Shown here piece by piece: positions 61,301 through 64,000 of a DNA stretch of 64,000 nt. The notes beneath the pieces were generated by a model. The model did no database searches. It worked only from the letters and a program-made list of their open reading frames with translations, and had not been told where the DNA came from. Source of the stretch: Ursus arctos. Taxonomy: Eukaryota; Chordata; Mammalia; Carnivora; Ursidae. Position 1 is the first letter of the stretch, and each line of letters begins with the position of its first letter. Position numbers and translations under genes: made by a program. The stretch spans positions 69,739,931-69,803,930 of the forward strand of contig NW_026622985.1 in assembly GCF_023065955.2 (NCBI RefSeq). The letters run 5' to 3'.

Positions 61301-62587
61301 CTGTAACATCACTCACCTGAATGCTACATTTTTTTTTTTACCAAGGATGAATCTACACTCACATATCATAATCACCCAAAGTCCGTAGTTCACCTTAGGG
61401 TTCATTCTAGCTGTTGTACATCCTGTGGGTTTGGACAAATGTATAGAATGGGCAAATGACATATACCCATCATTATAATATCGTAGAGAATATTTTCACT
61501 GCACTAAATGTCTGCTGTGCTCTACCGGTTCCTCTCTCCCACCTCCCTATCCCACCCCTGGCAACCACTAATCTTTGTATTTTCTCTATAGCTTTGCCTT
61601 TGCCAGAATGTCGTACAGTTGGAATCATACAGTATGTTGATTTTTAGATTGTCTTCTTTCTCTTAGCAATGTGCATTTAAAGTTCCTCCGTGTCTTTTCA
61701 TGCTTTGGTAGCTCCTATCTTTTTCAGCACTGGTTAATATTCTATGGTCTGGATGTATCACAGCGTATTTATCGCTTTACCTACTGAAGGACATCTTGGT
61801 TGCTTCCAAATTTTGGCAATTATGAATAAAGATTCTATAAATATCAATGTGCAAGTTCTGTGGGCATACGTTTTCAACTCCTTTAGGTAAATACCAAGGA
61901 GGAGCACGATTTTGGATTGTATGATGAAAGTATGTTTAGTTTTCTAAGAAACTGCTAAACTGTCTCCCCAAGTGGCTGTACATTTTGCTTTCCCACCAAT
62001 AATGAATGAGAGTTCCTGTTGTTTCACATCTTCACCAGCATTTGGTATTAAAGGAAAAATCATAAAACTTCTTTATAATTCACTAGAATGAAACTGCATT
62101 GAAACTCGCCATCAAGACTTTCTGCCTCGGACACCATGGGGATATCCTACAAGCACCAAATCACCTGTTTGGTCTTCATCTGTTATTTCTCATAGTGCTC
62201 AGCCTATAGACATCCATTAACAGTGGTTGGCCACTGTTAAAAGATTAACTAGAAGGTCACTCTCAGTTACATATTTTTGAGGTGGTCATTCTCAATTTGC
62301 CATCTGAAAGAAAGGTATTGTTTGTTCTAACATGAAAATATTACCATCACAGTTTGATCACTCATCCTCTTCTCTTATTTGTGTAATCAACTTAACAGGT
62401 ATGTCAAGGATGCCACAATGCCATTGACCCTGAAGTGCAGCGGGTGACCTATAACAATTTCAGCTGGCATGCGTCCACAGAGTGCTTTTTGTGTTCATGC
62501 TGCAGCAAGTGTCTCATCGGGCAGAAGTTCATGCCAGTAGAAGGGATGGTTTTCTGTTCAGTGGAGTGTAAGAAGATGATGTCTTAA
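17492..62587 (+). CDS. TES: Testin (PET and three-LIM-domain scaffold protein), complete spliced coding region
   Basis: The coding sequence joins 17492-17518, 41622-41707, 53566-53818, 54705-55040, 56304-56519, 56937-57095 and 62399-62587, giving 421 codons plus TAA; 421 is also the length I know for human testin. Visible regions are a Cys-rich N-terminus (C22, C25, C29, C41, C44, C46), a PET domain at about residues 92-199, and LIM domains at about 236-294, 301-355 and 361-416. Known family role: testin sits at focal adhesions, stress fibres and cell contacts, binds zyxin, Mena/VASP and actin-related partners, and is a candidate tumour suppressor. LIM3 binds the EVH1 domain of Mena. The start is fixed by an in-frame TGA at 17480-17482, an A at -3 and a G at +4. 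All introns are GT-AG, all zinc ligands expected of the family are present, and there is no sign of decay. Confidence 0.98.
18254..18274. repeat. Homopolymer of 21 cytosines
   Basis: An uninterrupted C21 run lies in intron 1, about 0.5 kb after the CpG island and 0.76 kb from the start codon, followed by GGGC. The opposite strand is G21, which can form a G-quadruplex. Length is likely to be polymorphic or mis-sequenced. Confidence 0.95.
19150..19400 (+). mobile_element. L1 3' UTR end
   Basis: The string 'ggactttgggggataatgatg', then 'tgtcaatgtaggctcatcag', 'ttgtaacaaaggtcccactt', 'gggatattgatactgtggg' and 'tttgctgtgaacataaaactg', is the well-known sense 3' end of an L1M-type element. Confidence 0.8.
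21640..21890 (+). mobile_element. L2 LINE fragment
   Basis: 'tactcatccttcaagacactc', 'ctccaggaaatcttcttg' and 'tagattgcaagctccttgagc' follow the L2 3' region in order. Confidence 0.6.
23215..23345 (+). repeat. MIR fragment (probable)
   Basis: 'ggttctcagtttccatatctataa' resembles the MIR core 'ctcagtttcctcatctgtaaa'. Divergence is high. Confidence 0.45.
24285..24494 (-). repeat. Can-SINE, inner copy of a nested pair
   Basis: The antisense copy ends GTGCCACCCAGGCGCCCC. It sits in the T-rich (A-tail) end of the next SINE: TTTTCTTTCTTTCTTTTTTT before it and TTTTCTTTCTTTTTTTAAG after it. It is therefore the later insertion. Confidence 0.93.
24495..24698 (-). repeat. Can-SINE, outer copy of a nested pair, 16-bp target duplication
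   Basis: The antisense copy ends GAGCCACCCAGGCATCC. The pair is bracketed by identical 16-mers CTGGATTGTGTTTTCT at 24254-24269 and 24699-24714, the target duplication of this outer insertion. Confidence 0.93.
25894..26340 (-). other. Unexplained 148-codon open frame in intron 1
   Basis: This is one of the longest open frames outside exons, CpG-rich sequence and known repeats. I recognise no domain or family. The first codons come from a CA-repeat and A-rich patch, there is no promoter or poly(A) context, and it lies antisense in the intron. Chance is the likeliest explanation. Confidence 0.1.
27935..28125 (+). repeat. MIR
   Basis: 'tggacaagtttcttagctttctt' leads to 'ggaggcttatctataaaacatgg', then 'acacttagcacagttagcaagtgctt'. 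This is the MIR order from core to 3' end. Confidence 0.75.
28205..28425 (+). repeat. MIR
   Basis: 'atcctgggttcatttcttctc', 'gcaaagttacttaacactc' and 'atggtgcctgcacatagac' mark a fairly complete sense MIR, directly after the previous one. Confidence 0.8.
28566..28606. repeat. Perfect 15-bp inverted repeat
   Basis: TTAAGTGCAATAATT (28566-28580) pairs with AATTATTGCACTTAA (28592-28606) across an 11-base loop. It is AT-rich. It is not clearly a transposon end or a terminator, and no function is assigned. Confidence 0.85.
28830..29310 (+). repeat. LTR-like medium-reiterated element, copy 2 of 3
   Basis: 'ccctttgactctgggctgcc', 'gaccagctatcctgagttgac' and 'taagctactttaagccagtata' share an order with the element at 31893. 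It is probably an ERVL/MaLR-type LTR; the family is uncertain. Confidence 0.55.
31668..31886 (-). repeat. Can-SINE with target-site duplication
   Basis: The antisense copy runs from a long T run to GCTACCCAGGTGCCCC. Flanks AAGACAGCTTCT and AAGGCAGCTTCT differ by one base. Confidence 0.93.
31893..32345 (+). repeat. LTR-like medium-reiterated element, copy 3 of 3
   Basis: It begins 'agcttctaagatggctcccg' and passes 'ccacctcattaagccactcc'. It ends 'cctgacccacagaaactgtg', 'aaatcataaatgtttatttc' and 'taagttttaggggtaatttg'. The young Can-SINE at 31668 inserted at its 5' edge. Confidence 0.6.
32975..33215 (+). repeat. MIR
   Basis: 'gattcaaatctcagttctgcc', 'cttgctagctgggcagtcttg', 'cacagtttccttatttgtgaaa' and 'tattgtgcctggcagtggt' give the full MIR order. 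Confidence 0.88.
33659..33860 (+). repeat. Can-SINE, bear-type subfamily, young
   Basis: A near-consensus sense copy (GGGGCGCCTGGGTGGCACAG to AATAAATAAATAAAATCTTT plus A-tail). Target duplications AAAGAATGTCGGTC (33645) and AAAGAATGTTGGTC (33861) differ at one base. Confidence 0.95.
34185..34370 (+). repeat. MIR
   Basis: 'ggcaagttaaaaattctctgc', 'cagtgtcttcatctggatg' and 'catagggttgttgtgaggat', followed by 'ccttagaaccatgccaggc', are sense MIR. Confidence 0.85.
34430..34481. repeat. 26-bp imperfect tandem duplication
   Basis: Two adjacent 26-base units, GAGTTCCTGG... and GAGTTCCTAG..., differ at two positions. No function is apparent. Confidence 0.85.
36561..36755 (-). repeat. Can-SINE with target-site duplication
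   Basis: The antisense copy ends GCCACCCAGGTGCCCC. Target duplications AACAGAACTGTGTCT and AACAGAAATGTGTCT (36546 and 36756) differ at one base, so it is fairly young. Confidence 0.94.
38800..39020 (+). mobile_element. L2 LINE fragment
   Basis: 'tctgccttgaatgtgcttcc' with 'catcttttcagctcagttcg' and 'agcctccccaagccttcctg' are L2 3' landmarks in sense order. Confidence 0.65.
40011..40200 (+). repeat. Can-SINE with perfect 16-bp target duplication
   Basis: The sense copy runs from GGGGCGCCTGGGTGGCTCAG to the A-tail. AAGACCAGAAAACTCA at 39995-40010 is repeated exactly at 40201-40216, so the insertion is recent on the carnivore time scale. Confidence 0.96.
40296..40383. repeat. GAAA microsatellite
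   Basis: Purine-only repeat of GAAA units, imperfect at the start and pure over the last 50 bases. Length is probably variable between individuals. Confidence 0.95.
41055..41185 (+). repeat. MIR fragment
   Basis: 'gcacaggcttcagagtcagaa', 'aacctggacccagatcac' and 'tctctaccacttatttaca' match the 5' half of MIR. It stops about 440 bp before exon 2. Confidence 0.75.
41622..41707 (+). CDS. TES: TES coding exon 2 (residues 10-37 and part of codon 38)
   Basis: The acceptor ctccttaacag precedes the exon and the donor gtaatg follows it. The 28 complete codons carry the first cysteines of the N-terminal Cys-rich segment (C22, C25, C29). Codon 38 (Arg) is split, AG in this exon and A in the next. The exon's first codon is ATG (Met10). 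Spliced behind exon 1 it reads aagATGG, which is again a good initiation context. A known human isoform lacks the first nine residues, which fits use of this ATG from a different first exon. I did not identify an alternative first exon here. Confidence 0.95.
43740..44100 (+). mobile_element. L2 LINE fragment
   Basis: 'gaaccttcattgcttttccac', 'aaaatctttggcctcaaacc', 'ctcccacttcccctccatgc' and 'ttctttaagtctcagtac' follow the L2 ORF2 3' end in order. Confidence 0.65.
44105..44490 (-). repeat. MLT1-like (ERVL-MaLR) LTR
   Basis: It runs antisense from 'gtcagctcaggctcccatagc' through 'gactgggtggttgaaacaac' and 'cttataaggccaccagtcc' to 'cacaattcagtccttggca'. It is non-coding. Confidence 0.75.
44958..45339. 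repeat. Perfect 191-bp tandem duplication
   Basis: Bases 44958-45148 are repeated without a difference at 45149-45339. The unit starts TCACACACTAATAAGC and ends GGTTGGGCTC. It spans a little unique DNA and the first part of the LTR-like repeat that continues to 45732. Identity means either a recent event or an assembly artefact. Confidence 0.97.
44985..45980 (-). repeat. MLT1-like (ERVL-MaLR) repeat, duplicated and interrupted by L1
   Basis: 'tctattactacataacaaaa' through 'ccacccacattccttggcac', 'cttcctcttctgtgcccagcc' and 'tcatgtgattagatttggcac' to 'gccatcttagaattctgc' is an antisense MaLR-like repeat. Its front part lies inside the tandem duplication. Its last bases are split by the L1 at 45733-45957. 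Confidence 0.7.
45733..45957 (+). mobile_element. 5'-truncated young L1 insertion with 11-bp target duplication
   Basis: About 225 bases of L1 3' end ('agactatggactctgagaaac' to 'gactaacataatataataaa' plus A-tail) are flanked by AGAATTCTGCT at 45722-45732 and 45958-45968. It carries no intact open frame of its own and cannot move alone. Confidence 0.9.
45985..46150 (-). repeat. MIR
   Basis: 'ataacaccctttgaggtaagtg', 'cattttatatatgagaaatc' and 'gatggcagagctggaatttg' are antisense MIR. Confidence 0.8.
47820..48027 (+). repeat. Can-SINE
   Basis: The sense copy starts GGGCGCCTGGGTGGCTCAG and ends in a CT-rich stretch and AATAAATATTTTTAAAAAT. TTCTTAAAAGA occurs on both sides. A body with 'gttgtgagatggaacccc' suggests an older subfamily. 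Confidence 0.92.
49260..49460 (-). repeat. Can-SINE, bear-type subfamily
   Basis: The antisense copy ends GTGCCACCCAGGCGCCCC. A perfect 10-bp target duplication AAAGATTTCT lies at 49252 and 49461. The CATAACGCCGGGATCACGCCC block is close to the bear-type consensus. Confidence 0.94.
50050..51330 (-). mobile_element. Old L1M ORF2 and 3' region, split by a younger L1
   Basis: 'gtgttctgcactcagtggatag', 'gtgttattcaaatcttcattt', 'atattttgaagttaggtcatt' and 'aagtctaaagtgtatgatatt' are antisense L1 ORF2 3' text. A block like a different L1 end occupies 50372-50612. Confidence 0.75.
50372..50612 (-). mobile_element. Carnivore L1 3' end inserted in an older L1
   Basis: 'tcagttagccaacatacagtac', 'attagtttttgatatagggttc' and 'gtgccctccttaatacccatc' followed by 'gtaaccctcagtttgtttcc' are the antisense 3' end of young carnivore L1s. 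Confidence 0.85.
51530..52995 (+). mobile_element. Long L2 LINE fossil (ORF2 end and 3' UTR)
   Basis: A long colinear match to L2: 'cccaaatttatattttctacg', 'ggaaacctgggttcattttt', 'gttactccattacctaaaagc', 'gtccctgcatggtctaatgcc', 'agatctcatctaaatgttag' and 'gcacatagtaggtggtcac'. Open frames at 51527-52740 are its decayed reading frame. Confidence 0.85.
52985..53232. repeat. GGAAA-rich and ATAAA-rich simple repeats
   Basis: Purine tract of GGAAA/GAAA units to about 53095, then ATAAA units at about 53207-53232, 0.33 kb before exon 3. Confidence 0.85.
53566..53818 (+). CDS. TES: TES coding exon 3 (residues 38-122, start of PET domain)
   Basis: The exon completes Arg38 and runs 84 further codons to Leu122, ending at the donor gtaaat. 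It carries C41, C44 and C46, which finish the Cys-rich N-terminal block, followed by a charged linker. The beginning of the PET domain is marked by the YEWAPP segment at residues 111-116. The acceptor (ccaaaattatag) has a poor polypyrimidine tract compared with those of the other exons. The next intron is in phase 0. Open-frame continuations beyond 53818 are intronic. Confidence 0.96.
53819..54704 (+). other. TES: TES intron 3 (886 bp)
   Basis: A phase-0 intron, AT-rich, in which I see no transposable element or other feature. Confidence 0.9.
54705..55040 (+). CDS. TES: TES coding exon 4 (residues 123-234, bulk of PET domain)
   Basis: The exon is 112 codons between the acceptor ccttctggttcag and the strong donor gtaagt. 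It encodes most of the PET domain, including the RQYMQMLP segment right after the splice junction and the basic, glutamine-rich stretch that follows. It then encodes a Gly/Ser/Thr-containing linker (about 200-234) leading to LIM1. PET domains are shared by testin, prickle and related LIM proteins. In testin the N-terminal half containing PET is known to interact with the LIM half and to mediate stress-fibre association. Confidence 0.96.
55041..56303 (+). other. TES: TES intron 4 (1,263 bp)
   Basis: A phase-0 intron. Its middle is occupied by a 325-bp Tigger-like DNA transposon (55450-55774). The remainder is AT-rich and unassigned. Confidence 0.9.
55450..55774. mobile_element. Tigger-like (Tc1/mariner) non-autonomous DNA transposon
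   Basis: The left end CAGTTGACCCTGAAAAACA is matched by the inverted right end TGTTGTTCAAGGGTCAACTA, with TA on both sides. The 325-bp interior, with a 'ggtcagcacccctgacccc' block next to the right end, codes for nothing. It lies wholly in TES intron 4. Confidence 0.85.
56304..56519 (+). CDS. TES: TES coding exon 5 (residues 235-306, LIM1)
   Basis: The exon is 72 codons between the acceptor gcttccctttcag and the donor gtatgt, in phase 0 on both sides. It encodes LIM1, with zinc ligands readable as C236, C239, H262, C265, C268, C271, C289 and H292, plus a final ligand at C294 or D295. It also carries the first two ligands of LIM2 (C301, C304). The one-domain-per-exon layout of the last three exons fits the LIM repeat structure. 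Confidence 0.97.
56520..56936 (+). other. TES: TES intron 5 (417 bp)
   Basis: A short phase-0 intron splitting LIM2 after its second zinc ligand. No repeats seen. Open frames extending from exon 5 into this intron are read-through artefacts. Confidence 0.9.
56937..57095 (+). CDS. TES: TES coding exon 6 (residues 307-359, LIM2)
   Basis: The exon is 53 codons after the acceptor gccctcttcccag and ends ...GCT GTG before the donor gtaaga. It supplies the rest of LIM2: H322, H325, C328, C331, C349 and C352. His325 occupies a position often filled by Cys in LIM domains, which zinc coordination allows. In known testin, LIM1-LIM2 contacts actin-related partners. The preceding intron is only 417 bp. 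Confidence 0.96.
57930..58890 (+). mobile_element. L2 LINE fossil
   Basis: 'attattatagtgccctcaaa', 'ggtctccccacttccattc', 'tgcaccctcccattccctg' and 'gactataagcagctggtgg' are in L2 order. A final L2 3' block lies at 58750-58890 ('gcaggcagggaattttgtctg'). Confidence 0.75.
60259..60456 (+). repeat. Can-SINE
   Basis: The sense copy runs from GGGCACCTGGGTGGCTCAGC to AAATAAATAAAATCTTAAAA. No clear target duplication, so it is an older copy. Confidence 0.92.
61195..62050 (-). mobile_element. L1M 3' end
   Basis: 'gttcattctagctgttgtac', 'gtgggtttggacaaatgtat', 'acccctggcaaccactaatc', 'gaatcatacagtatgttgat' and 'ttcccaccaataatgaatgag' are the antisense 3' UTR and ORF2 end of an old L1, 0.35 kb before exon 7. 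Confidence 0.9.
62399..62587 (+). CDS. TES: TES coding exon 7 (residues 360-421, LIM3 and stop)
   Basis: The exon starts GTA TGT CAA after the acceptor cttaacag, runs 62 codons and ends ATG ATG TCT TAA. LIM3 ligands are C361, C364, H383, C388, C391, C394, C412 and C416. The spacing H-x4-C between H383 and C388 is wider than the usual H-x2-C. LIM3 is the part of testin known to bind the EVH1 domain of Mena. The short C-terminal tail after C416 is KKMMS. The exon continues into the 3' UTR. Confidence 0.97.
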
Positions 62588-63655
62588 GAGGAAAGTACCA
62601 AGCAATATTGAGCCAGAGCTATCCTAAATGGTCTGCATTTCTACTCTTAAATGCAATTTGGAAAAATAAATGGAAAAAAAGAAACTGTAAAGGAAACCAG
62701 GAGATTTTGTTCAGTATCTTTCTTTGCTGTTTTTCCTTATCAATTTTTTTCATCTCAATTTTTAAAACCTGCTTTAAGCATTTGATCTTTAAAACAGTAA
62801 AGAATGTTATCTTTCCTTGGCTTTCCTCATGTAAAATCTTGGAGGTGGAAGCTTGAGTTTAATTAATCTTCATATGCCTATCCCCCTGTGCCAAACAAAC
62901 AGTATATATGAACACTTAAAAATCAGTGTGCTGAGTGGGAAGGTGTGCATTGCTGGTTCTATATTCTTTTTCCCCTCTTGTGTAAAATGAAAGGAAATTA
63001 AACTTGCCCTAATGCCAAGGCTCTGTGTTTATTGCCTTATCTTATTCACTGAACTTTGTAGTGATAGTGAATTCTTTTGACAAAGAAAAGAGAAACGCAG
63101 CAGAGTACAGAGCTGTTATCATTCTAATGCCTTTGCATTTCCTCTTATTTAGGCAGAGGTGGCTTTATTGCATTTCTCTATCTTTTTTTTTTTTTTAACT
63201 TGCCCTACCTCTCAGCATTCTCTTTGTAAGCTGGTGACCTCTATCTGTGGCCTTAAATACTTTATTGTCACATGTGGCATCCACTTTTTACTTCTATAGA
63301 TGATTTCTGACTTGGATATAAAAGCCAGGCCACTCATTTATGTTTTCAATCCAAAGAACATGTATACTTTTTGTACCCAAGAAACTATAACTTGTACTGA
63401 TTGCACTTGCCTACCATGGTTTGGATAGATTTTTTTGCATGAACCTATTCTTTTCTAATGGATACTGTCGTATGGTGCTTCTAAACCTGTTCAAGGGTAT
63501 ATATAGAATGTCTTCTTTGCCTGTACACTTCCATCCTTAGATACTTCTAATGTTTATTTTTCCCTATATACTTCCATATACACCTATGCACTATAAAAAT
63601 GAAACTGAATGAATGATACGTATATTCAAAATAAAGTCTCTTTCACTTCAACATT
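62588..63655 (+). other. TES: TES 3' untranslated region
   Basis: The region from the TAA stop to the probable cleavage site is about 1.07 kb, AT-rich and free of recognisable transposable elements, unlike the introns. A further AATAAA at 62665-62670 could make a very short 3' UTR. The exact cleavage point is inferred from the signal at 63630 and is accurate to about 10 bases. Confidence 0.8.
63630..63635 (+). terminator. TES: Main poly(A) signal of TES (AATAAA)
   Basis: A canonical AATAAA is followed 15-30 bases later by a T-rich stretch suitable as a downstream element. Other AATAAA hexamers lie at 62665-62670, 63760-63765 and 63778-63783 and may be used as alternatives. Confidence 0.75.
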
Positions 63656-63735
63656 TGTACCTTTATTCTTCATATCCTTTCCCTTAGAGAGCAAAAAAAA
63701 AAAAAAAAAAATCCGTCTGCAGTTGAGCATTTATC

Positions 63736-63749
63736 ACAGCAGGGGGCGC
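63736..63749 (+). promoter_or_regulatory. CTCF-like binding motif just beyond the TES 3' end
   Basis: The sequence ACAGCAGGGGGCGC matches the CTCF core CCASYAGRKGGCRS at 13 of 14 positions, the first C being A, in plus orientation. It lies about 100 bp after the poly(A) signal and is not inside a recognisable repeat. CTCF sites at gene ends often mark domain or loop boundaries. Binding is inferred only. Confidence 0.6.
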
Positions 63750-63848
63750 TGTCTCCACGAATAAAGCCTCAAACAAAAATAAAAGCTTTTTCTGGCAAGA
63801 CAGGAAACTAAGCTTTTCGTTGTAATTAAGGGATACATTTTATGAAAC

Positions 63849-64000
63849 TTTTTTTTTTTTTTTTTTTTTTGAGAGAGAGAGAAAGAGAGCACGTGAGCAG
63901 GGAGGGGCAGAGAGAGGAGAGAAAGAGAATCTCAAGCAGGCTCCACACAGCACAGAGCCCCACGCAGGGCTCAATCTCAAGACCGTTAAGATCATGACCT
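63849..64000 (-). repeat. Can-SINE, cut by the window end
   Basis: A long T run is followed by GAGAGAGAGAGAAAGAGAGC and 'ccccacgcagggctcaatctc', the antisense body of a Can-SINE. The tRNA-like head lies beyond 64000. Confidence 0.92.

Larger units (their letters stand above)
57096..62398 (+). other. TES: TES intron 6 (5.3 kb)
   Basis: A phase-0 intron carrying an L2 fossil (57930-58890), a Can-SINE (60259-60456) and an antisense L1 3' end (61195-62050). In 57096-57929, 58891-60258 and 60457-61194 I recognise no element, only AT-rich DNA, a short direct repeat near 58611-58660 and a TG-rich patch near 60870-60893. Confidence 0.9.

Overview
The window is mammalian nuclear DNA from a carnivore. 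It contains sixteen tRNA-derived Can-SINEs, recognised by the GGCGCCTGGGTGG head and the AATAAATAAA tail. Several have the 'gttatgggatcgagcccc' and 'ctctgctatgagcctgc' body typical of bear-type subfamilies. An arctoid carnivore, probably a bear, is the best guess; a pinniped is not excluded.

Only one protein-coding gene is supported. It is TES (testin), on the plus strand, and its coding region is complete. Seven coding exons (17492-17518, 41622-41707, 53566-53818, 54705-55040, 56304-56519, 56937-57095, 62399-62587) join without a frameshift or internal stop to give 421 residues. All six introns are GT-AG. The protein has a cysteine-rich N-terminus, a PET domain and three LIM domains. Known testins are actin and focal-adhesion scaffolds that bind zyxin, Mena/VASP and other cytoskeletal proteins.

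Layout: 1-17195 is intergenic DNA, mostly fossil L1, L2 and LTR pieces plus Can-SINEs. About 17196-17760 is a CpG island and TATA-less promoter with two inverted CCAAT boxes, a GC box and an ETS-like site. Intron 1 is 24.1 kb and intron 2 is 11.9 kb; both are filled with SINEs, MIRs, L2, L1 and LTR-like repeats. Exons 3 to 6 are clustered at 53.5-57.1 kb. A 5.3 kb intron then precedes the last exon and a 3' UTR of about 1.07 kb that ends at a poly(A) signal at 63630. A strong CTCF-like motif lies about 100 bp beyond that signal, and another Can-SINE runs off the window end.

I found no second gene, no structural RNA gene, no CRISPR array and no undescribed biological system. The observations most worth checking are a perfect 191-bp tandem duplication in intron 2, the CTCF-like motif at the 3' end of TES, a run of 21 cytosines beside the CpG island, and several recent SINE and L1 insertions with clear target-site duplications. 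Repeat family names come from recognising consensus sequence by eye, not from a database search.
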